From contig JAIFNA010000014.1 of NCBI GenBank assembly GCA_020048055.1, positions 1 through 42,548 of the forward strand: 42,548 nucleotides of DNA. Reading direction: 5' to 3'. Below, in pieces: positions 24,810-33,399 of this stretch. The notes beneath the pieces were generated by a model that saw only the letters and a program-made list of their open reading frames with translations, ran no database searches and was not told the DNA's origin. Position numbers and translations under genes: made by a program. Each line of letters begins with the position of its first letter. Position 1 is the stretch's first letter. The stretch comes from Arcobacter sp. (GTDB taxonomy: Bacteria > Campylobacterota > Campylobacteria > Campylobacterales > Arcobacteraceae).

Positions 24810-25814
24810 ATGGAGTCTGTTGAACTTAAAATATCAAAAATTGATTGGTTGATTATAGCTACTATTGGCTCTTTGTTTGGATTTTTTATATCCCTATTTA
24901 TATATTTTTTAAACCCAAATCTAAGGGAAATATCAACTATTATTTTTAGTATATTTAGTGCTATTTCAATCTCAATCTTCTCATTTTTATTTATAACTGT
25001 TTCAAATAATTTTATTTTGCCAAAATTAAATAAAAGGTTTTGGTATCTTATTAGCTTTATTTTTTCGTTTTGTTCTGGCTTTTTTGGATTTTTATTTAGT
25101 TACTTTTTTATGGGAAATTTTGATTTGCCTATTTTAAATATTGTTGATTTTTATTGGTTTGAGATCTCTATTTGTATAGGGTTTTTTACTTTTTTAGTTG
25201 GGTTGATTTTGCACCAATTTATATCTATGAAATACAAAAACGAGATCTTTAAAACTGAGATTTTAGATACCAAATTAAAAGCGTTAGAAAACGAGTTAAA
25301 TCCACATTTTTTATTTAATGCACTTAATTCCATGAGTGAACTTGTCCACACAAATCAAGAAAAAGCTGAATTATCAATTTTAAATCTCGCAAAGTTTTTA
25401 AGAAACGCCATAAATAGTGATAGTTTGGTTTTGATTGATAGTGAAATAGATATGGTTAAAACTTATGTTGAGATAGAAAATATAAGGTTTGAGAATAATA
25501 TTTTGTTAAAAATTATCGATGAGAGAGATTGCAAAAATAAAGAATTTGTACAAAAAATCCCAAAATTTTCAATTCAACTCCTTGTTGAAAATGGTATAAA
25601 ACATGGTTTTGGTGGAGATAAATTAAGAATTGAGATAAAAATAAACAACAATTTTATAGAGGTTTTAAATGATGGAAAAGTTCCAAGTGAGATAGTTTAT
25701 GGTACTGGTCTTGCAAACCTTTCAAAAAGATTACAGCTTCTAAAGATTGGAATTTTAGAATCTAAAATATCGAAAAATTTAGTAACTTTTACAATAAAAA
25801 TAGGAAATAAATAA
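24810..25814 (+). CDS. LytS-type sensor histidine kinase
   Basis: 334-aa inner-membrane kinase. Four membrane segments lie at about residues 13-34, 41-66, 78-101 and 117-138. The His_kinase (PF06580-like) box ENELNPHFLFNALNSMSEL holds H166. The ATPase domain shows LLVENGIKHGFGG and GTGLANLSKRLQLL. There is no large periplasmic domain, so the signal is probably sensed in or at the membrane. The stop overlaps the regulator's start as TAATG at 25812-25816, giving tight coupling. Confidence 0.9.
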   Translation: MESVELKISKIDWLIIATIGSLFGFFISLFIYFLNPNLREISTIIFSIFSAISISIFSFLFITVSNNFILPKLNKRFWYLISFIFSFCSGFFGFLFSYFFMGNFDLPILNIVDFYWFEISICIGFFTFLVGLILHQFISMKYKNEIFKTEILDTKLKALENELNPHFLFNALNSMSELVHTNQEKAELSILNLAKFLRNAINSDSLVLIDSEIDMVKTYVEIENIRFENNILLKIIDERDCKNKEFVQKIPKFSIQLLVENGIKHGFGGDKLRIEIKINNNFIEVLNDGKVPSEIVYGTGLANLSKRLQLLKIGILESKISKNLVTFTIKIGNK

Positions 25815-26533
25815 TGGATAAAAATATAAAAATATTGGTTGTAGATGATGAAAAATTAGCTTTGGCTCGAGTTCAAAGGCTACTTGGGGAGTTGGGTTTT
25901 TTAGATGTTGTTGTGTTTAGTAATCCAATGCTTGCAATTAAAGAGCTTGAAAGAACAAAGTTTGATGTTGCATTTTTGGATATCTCGATGGCTCAAATGA
26001 ATGGTTTGGAGTTAGCTAATAAAATTATCGAAATAGAGCCTCAAACATTTATAATTTTTCAAACAGCTCATAGTGATTTTGCATTGGAGGCTTTTAGAAG
26101 TGGTGGGATTGATTATCTTTTAAAACCTACAACAAAAGAGGATATCTTGGCTTCACTAGAAAAAGTAAAAAATTTTAGTGAAATCTCAAATAATCAAAGA
26201 AAAATAGTAGGTAAGTATGGCGATAAGATCTATCTAATTGAACTAGAGGATATCTATTTTATAAAAGCTGATTTAGATGAAGTTATAGTGCGGATAAAAG
26301 ATAATGATGTGTATGTGAAACGAAAAATAAGTGATCTTGAAACTCTTTTAAAAAACAAAAATTTTTTTAGAATCCACCGCTCTATAATTATCAATGTTGA
26401 TAAAATAAAATCTATGCAAAGTGTTGAGCAATCAAAGTTGGAAATAAATTTTAAAGGGATTGATGAGATAGTTACAAGTTCAAAGGAAGGTGCAAAAGAG
26501 TTTAGAGAGTATCTTGAGAGACGAAGTTTGTAA
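25814..26533 (+). CDS. LytTR-family response regulator
   Basis: 239-aa regulator with a receiver at about residues 5-125 (phosphoacceptor D56 in VAFLDISMA, Lys in YLLKPTTKEDI). A LytTR DNA-binding domain covers about 138-236 (LIELEDIYFIKADLDEV, FFRIHRSIIINVDKI). LytTR proteins bind pairs of direct repeats one or two turns apart; the TAGTTAA pair upstream of 23394 is a candidate autoregulatory site. It is the last gene of the flavoprotein-kinase-regulator unit. Confidence 0.92.
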   Translation: MDKNIKILVVDDEKLALARVQRLLGELGFLDVVVFSNPMLAIKELERTKFDVAFLDISMAQMNGLELANKIIEIEPQTFIIFQTAHSDFALEAFRSGGIDYLLKPTTKEDILASLEKVKNFSEISNNQRKIVGKYGDKIYLIELEDIYFIKADLDEVIVRIKDNDVYVKRKISDLETLLKNKNFFRIHRSIIINVDKIKSMQSVEQSKLEINFKGIDEIVTSSKEGAKEFREYLERRSL

Positions 26534-26619
26534 AACTTGCTTAACTAACATTTTTACAATACTAAAGGGTTTCATTTCGGGCTAAAATCTTCGCTAATCA
26601 ATATGAAAAAGGATATTAA

Positions 26620-26886
26620 ATGTTAAAAGAGCTCATTCACACTGGACTAGGCGTTGCACACATTGTGCGAGAAAAAGTGGAAACAGAAATAAAAAGATTA
26701 GAAGACGAAGGGAAGATAAAAAAAGATGATGCAAAAACTTTTTTAGAATCTCTTGAATTAAAAGGAAAAGAGGAGGATGATAGGATAAAAAATCATCTAA
26801 AAACTTCACTCAAAGAGATAATCGATGAGTTAGGACTCGCAACCAAAGATGATATTTTAAAATTAAAAGATGAGTTAAGACGATAA
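26620..26886 (+). CDS. Phasin-like coiled-coil protein
   Basis: 88-aa protein, almost wholly helical and charged (REKVETEIKRLEDEGKI, DDILKLKDELRR). The pattern of an N-terminal amphipathic helix with GLGVAHIVREKVE and a C-terminal ATKDDILKLKDEL helix resembles small phasin/PhaF-like proteins annotated as polyhydroxyalkanoate regulators. No polyester synthase gene is in the window, so a granule role is not shown. It lies directly before the UbiB-like gene, with which it probably overlaps and is co-translated. Confidence 0.7.
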   Translation: MLKELIHTGLGVAHIVREKVETEIKRLEDEGKIKKDDAKTFLESLELKGKEEDDRIKNHLKTSLKEIIDELGLATKDDILKLKDELRR

Positions 26887-26948
26887 AAAAGTTTTTTACA
26901 AATTTAAAATATTACCAACCATTTAGAATTTATGGGGTATTTACTTTT

Positions 26949-28442
26949 TTGCTTACTGTTTTTTTAGTAATTAAAAAACGCGATAGTTTTTTTTATTTCA
27001 AACCATTAAAACCAAAAAAACTAAAATCAACAATTATAAATCTTGGAGCTAGTTTTATCAAATTAGCACAAGTTTTAGCAACAAGAAGTGATTTTTTTAA
27101 TGAAGAGTATTTAGTTGAACTAAAAGAGTTGCATGATCAAATTCCACCTATGCAAACAAGCGATTTTGATGATTTACTCAAGAGAAATTTTAAAGAAAAT
27201 CCATTTGTTTTGTTTGAAAATATCCCTATTGCATCGGCTTCAATAGGGCAGGTTCATATTGGATATCTAAAAGAAACGAGCCAAAAAGTAGCAATAAAAT
27301 TTAGAAGAGTTGGGATAAAAGAGCAGGTTTTTGCTGATATTAAAATTATCAATTTTTTTAATATTTTGTTTCGACCACTATTTTCACACCACACAAAAAA
27401 TTCGATAGAAGCTGTTATTGTTGAGTTTTCAAAGATGATCAAACAAGAGGTAAGTTTTGTAAATGAGCTTGGAAATTTAAAAAAATTTAGTAAGGTGTAT
27501 AAAAGTAGTGGAGTTACTTTCCCTGTCCCTTTTGAAGAGTATTGCAATGACGAAGTTATTGTTATGAGTTATTTAGATGGATTTAGGTTTGATGATAAAC
27601 AATCTATTCTGGAAAATAAAATTGATTTTAAAGCTATTATCTCAACCCTTGTAGATTTTTACACTACTCAAATGTTAATAAATGGTTATTTTCATGCAGA
27701 TCCACATCCTGGAAATCTACTTGTGAGTAAAGATGGAAAACTTATATTGCTTGATTTTGGAATGGTAAAGAGTGTCCCAAATGAGACAAGAGTTGCAATT
27801 ATTGAGCTTATAAAATCGGCAAATGAGAAAGATTATGAAGGGTATATAAGTGCTAACAAAAGACTAGGTACAATAAGTTACGAAGCACCGACAAATGAAT
27901 TAGCTGAATTTAGCGAAAAGATGTTTGAGATATTTGCTAATGAAAACTTAAGTAGTGAATCTATGCAAAAATTAGCTTTTGAAGTGTTAGAGGGTACTAG
28001 AGATTTTCCATTTAAACTTCCTCAAGAAGCAATTTATATTTTACGAGTAAGTGCTATTATTGAGGGTTTGGGGACAACTTATATAGAAAATTTTAATGGT
28101 ATAAAAGATATTTTGCCTATTTTACAAAAAAATATCCCAAAAGCACTAGGTGCAAACGATAGTTTACTTGATACACTTTTGAGTGAAATAAAAGATATAC
28201 CATTTACGATAAAGCATTTTAAATCAACCCTAAAACAGATAAGTGAAGGGGAGCTTAAAGTTTCATTATCACAGCACCAGCTTGATTTTTTGGTTAAAAA
28301 TTTAAAAAGTTATACAAAATCAACAGTTATTAGTTTGGCGTTGATGTTGAGTGGATTGTTTTTATTGATTTATGAAGATAATTTTAAAGAGATAGCGATT
28401 TTTTTATTTGCTTTTGGTATTGGAAGAATTTTATATAAATGA
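26949..28442 (+). CDS. UbiB/ABC1-family atypical kinase
   Basis: Membrane-linked atypical kinase/ATPase of the ABC1/ADCK/UbiB family, associated with isoprenoid quinone lipids. Motifs seen: KxGQ-like GASFIKLAQVLATRSDFF, the Ala-rich loop IASASIGQVHIGYL, VAIKFRR, the catalytic HADPHPGNLL and LLDFGMV. A C-terminal membrane pair covers about 455-497. The start is uncertain: TTG at 26949 is the first usual start, yet the frame is open back to ACG 26880 and reads IKKFFTNLKYYQPFRIYGVF, which looks coding. An ACG start there would overlap the stop of the phasin-like gene as ACGATAA. Confidence 0.87.
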   Translation: MLTVFLVIKKRDSFFYFKPLKPKKLKSTIINLGASFIKLAQVLATRSDFFNEEYLVELKELHDQIPPMQTSDFDDLLKRNFKENPFVLFENIPIASASIGQVHIGYLKETSQKVAIKFRRVGIKEQVFADIKIINFFNILFRPLFSHHTKNSIEAVIVEFSKMIKQEVSFVNELGNLKKFSKVYKSSGVTFPVPFEEYCNDEVIVMSYLDGFRFDDKQSILENKIDFKAIISTLVDFYTTQMLINGYFHADPHPGNLLVSKDGKLILLDFGMVKSVPNETRVAIIELIKSANEKDYEGYISANKRLGTISYEAPTNELAEFSEKMFEIFANENLSSESMQKLAFEVLEGTRDFPFKLPQEAIYILRVSAIIEGLGTTYIENFNGIKDILPILQKNIPKALGANDSLLDTLLSEIKDIPFTIKHFKSTLKQISEGELKVSLSQHQLDFLVKNLKSYTKSTVISLALMLSGLFLLIYEDNFKEIAIFLFAFGIGRILYK

Positions 28443-28443
28443 T

Positions 28444-28480
28444 GTTTTTAGCTTTTCATATTAAGCTAAAAACTTTTTTA
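28444..28480 (+). terminator. Rho-independent terminator after the UbiB-like gene
   Basis: GTTTTTAGCTT and AAGCTAAAAAC form a perfect 11-bp stem around an 8-base loop (28444-28473), followed by TTTTTT. The end of trxC on the other strand lies inside it. Confidence 0.75.
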
Positions 28481-28883
28481 GTTTGTTTGCATCAAGAAGT
28501 CCGCTAGTTCTCCTTAGCTCTTTTCCATTTTTAAATAATATTAGTGTTGGGATTGATCTAATAGCAAACTTTGAACCAAGTAGTTGCTCTGCTTCAACAT
28601 TGATTTTTGCAAATCTAACTTTGAATTGAAATTCGTTTGCAACGCTTTTAAAGATTGGTGCTATTAATTTACAAGGTCCACACCAAGGAGCCCAAAAGTC
28701 AACCACAACTGGTATTGAGTTATTTGATAAAAAGCTACCAAAATTTGTCTTTGTTAAATCTACTGGTTGATTGTTTAGGAGTGATTTTTGACAATGCCCA
28801 CAATTTGCTTTTTGGTAACTCTCTTGTATTGGTAAAGAGTTTGATTTAAAACAATTGGAACAAACAATAGTTAATTTTTCCAT
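28461..28883 (-). CDS. trxC: Thioredoxin 2
   Basis: 140-aa cytosolic thioredoxin of the TrxC type. An N-terminal zinc ribbon is formed by C8-x2-C11 and C28-x2-C31. The thioredoxin fold carries FWAPWCGPCKLIAP with the redox pair C68/C71 and the cis-Pro segment IRSIPTLILFKNG. The start at 28883 is chosen because AGAGG lies just upstream and the zinc ribbon begins directly after it; a longer frame to 28970 would run into the neighbouring gene. Zinc-ribbon thioredoxins are linked to oxidative stress protection. Confidence 0.92.
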   Translation of the reverse strand: MEKLTIVCSNCFKSNSLPIQESYQKANCGHCQKSLLNNQPVDLTKTNFGSFLSNNSIPVVVDFWAPWCGPCKLIAPIFKSVANEFQFKVRFAKINVEAEQLLGSKFAIRSIPTLILFKNGKELRRTSGLLDANKLKKFLA

Positions 28884-28896
28884 TTTATACCTCTTT

Positions 28897-29676
28897 TTAT
28901 GGCCAAAGTATTGGTTTTTGAGTCGGATTTTGACCAAACCATTTTTTGTAAATCCTATCATATTCCCCATTTTTTACAATTTTTTGTATGGCTGTGTTAA
29001 TTTCATCTCTTAGATTTGACTCATTTTCTTTTAGTCCAATTGCGTATGGCTCTATTGTGAATGGTTTACCAATAATTTTAAACTCATCACTACTTTTTTG
29101 AGCCTTTATGGAAAGGGTTGAAAATTCCCCAGTAATTACATCAATTGCACCTTTTTCTAAAGCTTCAAGTGCTTCATTATAGTTGTTAAAATTAACAAGT
29201 TCCGATAGTGGTTGAACAATCTCAAAAACTTTCCCATTTTTACTATTTTCTATAACTCCAACTTTTTTCCCAACAAAATCCTTATAGCTTGTTGCATTTG
29301 AGCCATTTTTTCCAAGCATTGCTTGTCCATCATAAAAATAATCAATCGAAAAATCTATAATTTTTTCACTATCGACTCTATGTGTTATTGAAGCAATAAC
29401 AACATCAATTTTGTTTTTTAAAATACTATCTACATAGTTTGCTGATTCCAATGTAACAAATTTTGGTTTTACACCAATGTGTTTTGCAATAGCTTCCATC
29501 ATATCTATATCAAATCCGATAACTTTTCCCTCTTTGTTTGTAAATCCAAATGGATAACCACTTTGTTGTGTTCCTATTTGAATTGTTCGTTGTTTTTGTA
29601 TATCTTCTAACTTGTCTGCGTTTGATATTCCTAAACAGAATAATCCAATAATGAGGATAACCTTAAATTTTTTGAT
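28897..29676 (-). CDS. Extracellular solute-binding protein, amino-acid type (family 3)
   Basis: Periplasmic binding protein of about 259 aa. The frame reads from a signal peptide (KKFKVILIIGLFCLGISNA) through TIQIGTQQSGYPFGF, the family-3 signature GFDIDMMEAIAKHIG, VVIASITHRVDSEKIIDFS and KKVGVIENS. This fits polar-amino-acid or similar ABC-type receptors, yet no permease or ATPase gene is nearby. There is no ATG, GTG or TTG at the signal-peptide start: AAGGA lies 6 bases before ATC (29674-29676) and 3 before ATT. Starting at the internal ATG 29502 would remove the signal peptide and part of lobe 1. Confidence 0.8.
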   Translation of the reverse strand: MKKFKVILIIGLFCLGISNADKLEDIQKQRTIQIGTQQSGYPFGFTNKEGKVIGFDIDMMEAIAKHIGVKPKFVTLESANYVDSILKNKIDVVIASITHRVDSEKIIDFSIDYFYDGQAMLGKNGSNATSYKDFVGKKVGVIENSKNGKVFEIVQPLSELVNFNNYNEALEALEKGAIDVITGEFSTLSIKAQKSSDEFKIIGKPFTIEPYAIGLKENESNLRDEINTAIQKIVKNGEYDRIYKKWFGQNPTQKPILWP

Positions 29677-29756
29677 AATTAATCCTTGTAGTGTTATTTT
29701 ATTAAATAAATTTATTATTCATTGTATCAAAAAATAATGATAAGGCTGATTGATTG

Positions 29757-31934
29757 TTATTTACTAGCCCCATCTATTCCTAAATTTGATACAAAATTGT
29801 AATCAAGTTCATTATTTACACTTTCAGCATAAACTTTAATATTATAAAGTTTTGAAATTTGAATTATTGAATCTACAAGCATTTGTTTATGTGTTTCACA
29901 ATTTATATCTGTTGTGTAATCTCTTGCCAATCTTATACAATTTGGATTTATATCCTTTAAGTTTTCAATCGCTATAAATTTAGTTTCAAACCTTTTAATC
30001 ATTATCTCTGAACCATTTTTTTGAACTATTTTTACAAAATTATTAAAGTTTTCAGTGTATTTGGCAATGCTATATGCAGTTAAACTAAATACTAACTTAT
30101 CAGCAATCGATGATTTATGATTAATTGTTGATGTTAGCCAATTTACAAACGATATATCTTGGATTGAATCGAATGATAAATTTATAGAAATCTTATGTCG
30201 AATGTTATTGTCAAGAATATATGTAATAACTTTTAAAATTACAGCTTTATCAAAATCAACTATTTTATTTCTCTCTTCAGCAATTGAGACAAAAGTACCA
30301 ATTGGAATCTCTTTGTTATTGTCATCATATATACTTGCAAAGGCCTCTTGTAAAATGATTGCGTTGTTTTTTATATCTTTAATATCACCAATATAGTTCA
30401 TATCAAATTTAAAATTATCAACAATATCGCAAATTAAGTCTCCCCACTGCGTTTTGTTTCTCCCATCGTCTTGCGCTTCTTTTAAGTATGCTTCATTTGG
30501 TCCAATTTGTTTTGCCATTTCATAGGCTTCATTGCAAACCGAAATAACATTTGTTATGTTGCTTCTCGAATCAAAAGATGAAATACCAATATTGGCAATG
30601 TCTAAATTCCCAATTCTGTTCCCTAGCAATTCAAATCTTGATTTTAAATTTTTTGATATATTTATTATTTCATCATTTGTTTTGTTAAGAATAATGAGTG
30701 CAAACTCTGCTCCATAAAATCTGTAAGCTTTTGAATCTTTTACATTAGATAAAATATTTGCAAAATCAACTAATAATGTATCTGTTTCGAGGCTACTATT
30801 AACTACAGCGTAATCTTTTAAATTTGATATTTTTATAAAAAATATGTGTCCACTTTGTTTTGAAACAAAACTTTCTTTCAGATTTACGTCAAATGTATGT
30901 TTGATCGGTAAATTTGTTAATCCATCAAGTTCTAGCTTTTTGGAAACACTCTCTACATCTTTTGTTAGTTTTGTAATCATATTTTTTATTTTTAAAGACA
31001 TTCCGTTGATTGCTATTGACACAGTTTGTAACTCTGTTGTCCAAGGCAAATTGTCAATTTGTTCAAAATAACCATTTGATATTTTATTTGCTAGGTTTTC
31101 AATTGTTTTAAGTGGTTTTAGAATAAGTTTTATAAAAAAAGTAAGTGAAAGCATAACTACAATAAATGCAATTATTGTGTAAATTAATAATAACTTGATT
31201 TGTTCATAAAGTTTTGAATAAGCAATTCCGCCATTTGGACTTACAAAAATAACAGCTGCTGTTTTCCAGCCATCACTAATTTCACTACTTTGCGTAGACA
31301 GATGAAGTGGTAAGATGTCGATAAACCATTGAGGTACGTTTGAAAATTTTGTATCTCTTGAAGATTGAAATAAAACTTTTGATAACTTTATTTTTACCTC
31401 TTTGAAAACCGACGTACCATTATGCTCTAGGTTATATGTAATTGTTATTGAGTCACCATCTTGAAAATTTACACTAGGATTAAAAAGATATGATTTTGGT
31501 TCATTATTTAGCTTGCTGGCTTCACTATCGCTTTCAAGAAGCATGAGTTCACTTTCGATACTTTTATCACTGTTCATTACAAGCGCACCATTACCATCTT
31601 TGAGATTTAAATTTGAAATTCGATAGTTTTGTCCTATGCCATGTTCTATAATATCTTTATCAGTAAAAGAATAGAATGCATTTTCTAGTCTTATCTCCTC
31701 GTAAAATCCACTATCTGATATGGCGTTTATTATTGACCTAATCTCTGGGTCATTTTTGTCTTTAATATATGGCTTTATCATCATACCTATCGCGGTTGCT
31801 GTATCACTTGCTTTAGTTGTTGATTCCATTTGAAGGTATTCTTTAGTATTTTTTATTGATATAATCGTATTGCCAATAAATAATACTAAAAAAATTAATG
31901 TTATCATTAAATATAGTTGTTTTGAGAGTGACAT
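29757..31934 (-). CDS. lapD: LapD-type c-di-GMP receptor (degenerate GGDEF-EAL)
   Basis: 725-aa inner-membrane protein. Transmembrane segments lie at about residues 7-29 and 245-270 with a LapD_MoxY-type periplasmic domain between them (TTKASDTATAIGMMIKPYI). A HAMP linker follows, then a degenerate GGDEF (FYGAEFALI instead of GGDEF) and a degenerate EAL (LQEAFASI, with loss of the catalytic EITE and DDFG motifs). In LapD, c-di-GMP bound to the dead EAL domain lets the periplasmic domain sequester LapG, keeping the adhesin on the surface. AGGAG precedes the ATG. It is the last gene of the regulator-lapG-lapD operon. Confidence 0.88.
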   Translation of the reverse strand: MSLSKQLYLMITLIFLVLFIGNTIISIKNTKEYLQMESTTKASDTATAIGMMIKPYIKDKNDPEIRSIINAISDSGFYEEIRLENAFYSFTDKDIIEHGIGQNYRISNLNLKDGNGALVMNSDKSIESELMLLESDSEASKLNNEPKSYLFNPSVNFQDGDSITITYNLEHNGTSVFKEVKIKLSKVLFQSSRDTKFSNVPQWFIDILPLHLSTQSSEISDGWKTAAVIFVSPNGGIAYSKLYEQIKLLLIYTIIAFIVVMLSLTFFIKLILKPLKTIENLANKISNGYFEQIDNLPWTTELQTVSIAINGMSLKIKNMITKLTKDVESVSKKLELDGLTNLPIKHTFDVNLKESFVSKQSGHIFFIKISNLKDYAVVNSSLETDTLLVDFANILSNVKDSKAYRFYGAEFALIILNKTNDEIINISKNLKSRFELLGNRIGNLDIANIGISSFDSRSNITNVISVCNEAYEMAKQIGPNEAYLKEAQDDGRNKTQWGDLICDIVDNFKFDMNYIGDIKDIKNNAIILQEAFASIYDDNNKEIPIGTFVSIAEERNKIVDFDKAVILKVITYILDNNIRHKISINLSFDSIQDISFVNWLTSTINHKSSIADKLVFSLTAYSIAKYTENFNNFVKIVQKNGSEIMIKRFETKFIAIENLKDINPNCIRLARDYTTDINCETHKQMLVDSIIQISKLYNIKVYAESVNNELDYNFVSNLGIDGASK

Positions 31935-31950
31935 ATAGTCTCCTTTGTTG

Positions 31951-32580
31951 TTATTTTTTATCTATTAAATCTTTCCATTTTGATAGCTTATTAGCACCTA
32001 CAAATCTTTCATCTTTTCCTTTGTTTTTAGCTTCCCAAAGACCATTTGCATTGAAACTATAGACAAGACTTAAATCATCTCTACTTGAAGATAGTTGCAA
32101 TTTTTTGATCACATTATCTAGTACAACAGGTGATGAATTTTGATTGTGGTAATATAAAAGAACCATGTGAGCCTGTTCATAATCTGTGTTTTTTTCCAAA
32201 AGTTTTACATAAGCAATTCTAAGTTTTGATTCTTCAATACCAACTTTTAAAAGTGTAAAATATTTCGCAATCGCATAATCTTCACAATCTCCAGCTGCTG
32301 TTACTGTAAATTCTATTGGTGTTGCCCAGTAATCATTTTCTTGCCAATGTTTTATGTCTGTCATATACTTAATGGTGTTAAAAAAATCATTTACTATTTT
32401 AAGTTTTTCAAATATTTCACTTTTATTTGCACTAGTTATCATTTTATCCCAAGCTAAAAGTCTGTTATACGATTTTTCTCCATATTTGTCTTTGTATTTT
32501 TGTTCAACATCTAAAGGGAAATTATCTGCACCATTAATTAAACATATTAAAGAAATTAAGATAAAAATTATTTTATTCAT
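31951..32580 (-). CDS. lapG: LapG-type periplasmic cysteine protease (copy 1)
   Basis: 209-aa bacterial transglutaminase-like cysteine protease (BTLCP, PF06035-like). Signal peptide at 1-17. The catalytic triad is visible: C99 in AAGDCEDYA, H138 in AHMVLLYY and D155 in VVLDN. The Asp98-Cys99-Glu100 context includes the calcium-ligand positions known for LapG. LapG cuts giant adhesins after the retention module at xAAG, releasing cells from the surface when LapD lets it go. Sandwiched between the regulator gene (8-base overlap) and lapD, it is the expected LapD partner. Confidence 0.9.
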   Translation of the reverse strand: MNKIIFILISLICLINGADNFPLDVEQKYKDKYGEKSYNRLLAWDKMITSANKSEIFEKLKIVNDFFNTIKYMTDIKHWQENDYWATPIEFTVTAAGDCEDYAIAKYFTLLKVGIEESKLRIAYVKLLEKNTDYEQAHMVLLYYHNQNSSPVVLDNVIKKLQLSSSRDDLSLVYSFNANGLWEAKNKGKDERFVGANKLSKWKDLIDKK

Positions 32581-33277
32581 TTGATAAATTTAATATATAA
32601 CCACTTGAGGAGATGTTTTTTATTGATTTTTTGCCAATTTTTGATCTTAGTCTGCTTACTAATGTTTTAAATGCTTCATCTGTGATGTAGTAAGAATTGC
32701 TCCACACCATCTCTTTTAGTGTTTCTTTTGATAAAACACAGTGTTGATTTACGACAAGAGCATTTAGAAGTGAAATTTCATTATGGGTCAGCATAATTTC
32801 TTTATTGTCGTGGAGTAGTATTTTTTTATTTACATTGTATGTTATGTTATTACTAAAATTTATCTCATATGTTCCATTTTGTAACATCATTATAACCGAT
32901 TGAATAAGAGCTTCCCTCAATTGTATTAACGAAATTGGTTTCAAAATGTAATCAATTAAATTTAATTTTACCATTTTTAATAAAATTTCAGTACTTATCA
33001 TATGGGATATTACTATTATTGGCAAGTTTTTATTATCAATTCTAGTATTTGTGATAAAGTCAATAATTAAAGTATCATCTAATATTATTTCTGTTATCAA
33101 AATAGTTATATTTTGGGTGTCAAGGATTGTTTTTGCTTCGTTTATGTTTTTGGCAATAAATACATTATTACACTTCATGATTAGTGCATCTTTGACACTA
33201 TCTATAAAAATATTATCGTTTTCAACATATAAAATAGTCACTGTTTTTAACATTTGTTCTAAAGATGCTTTATTCAT
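32573..33277 (-). CDS. OmpR-family response regulator with Glu at the phosphoacceptor site
   Basis: 234-aa regulator. The receiver is at about residues 12-128: VENDN around residue 19, E63 in ILITEIIL where the phosphorylated Asp is expected, S91, and K113 in YILKPIS. A winged-helix domain follows at about 140-234 (LTHNEISLLNALV, FKTLVSRLRSKIG, SSGYILNL). Asp-to-Glu can mimic constant phosphorylation, so the protein may be always on or respond in another way. No kinase is nearby. It heads the lapG-lapD operon and faces the secretion operon, which it may control. The -10-like TATACT sits 6 bases before the ATG, with no ribosome binding site. Confidence 0.87.
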   Translation of the reverse strand: MNKASLEQMLKTVTILYVENDNIFIDSVKDALIMKCNNVFIAKNINEAKTILDTQNITILITEIILDDTLIIDFITNTRIDNKNLPIIVISHMISTEILLKMVKLNLIDYILKPISLIQLREALIQSVIMMLQNGTYEINFSNNITYNVNKKILLHDNKEIMLTHNEISLLNALVVNQHCVLSKETLKEMVWSNSYYITDEAFKTLVSRLRSKIGKKSIKNISSSGYILNLSNE

Positions 33278-33283
33278 AAATCG

Positions 33284-33289
33284 AGTATA
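33284..33289 (-). promoter_or_regulatory. -10 box of the adhesin regulator operon, probably leaderless
   Basis: On the minus strand TATACT (33284-33289) is separated from the ATG at 33277 by 6 bases, so the mRNA would start at the ATG. No ribosome binding site is seen. Confidence 0.4.
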
Positions 33290-33351
33290 TCAATTTAAAT
33301 ATTAAAAACTAAGAAAAAGATTACATAAACATTACTTTAAGTTTTTTTATA

Positions 33352-33357
33352 TATAAT
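33352..33357 (+). promoter_or_regulatory. Promoter of the type I secretion operon
   Basis: TATAAT at 33352-33357 follows a run of seven T, closely matching the promoter of the adhesin gene (TATAAT 41517-41522 after a T-run). The AGGAG of the first gene lies about 33 bases downstream. Confidence 0.6.
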
Positions 33358-33399
33358 GCAGAGCTAAACTGTCGCGTAAAATTAATTTAGGAGAAAAAA

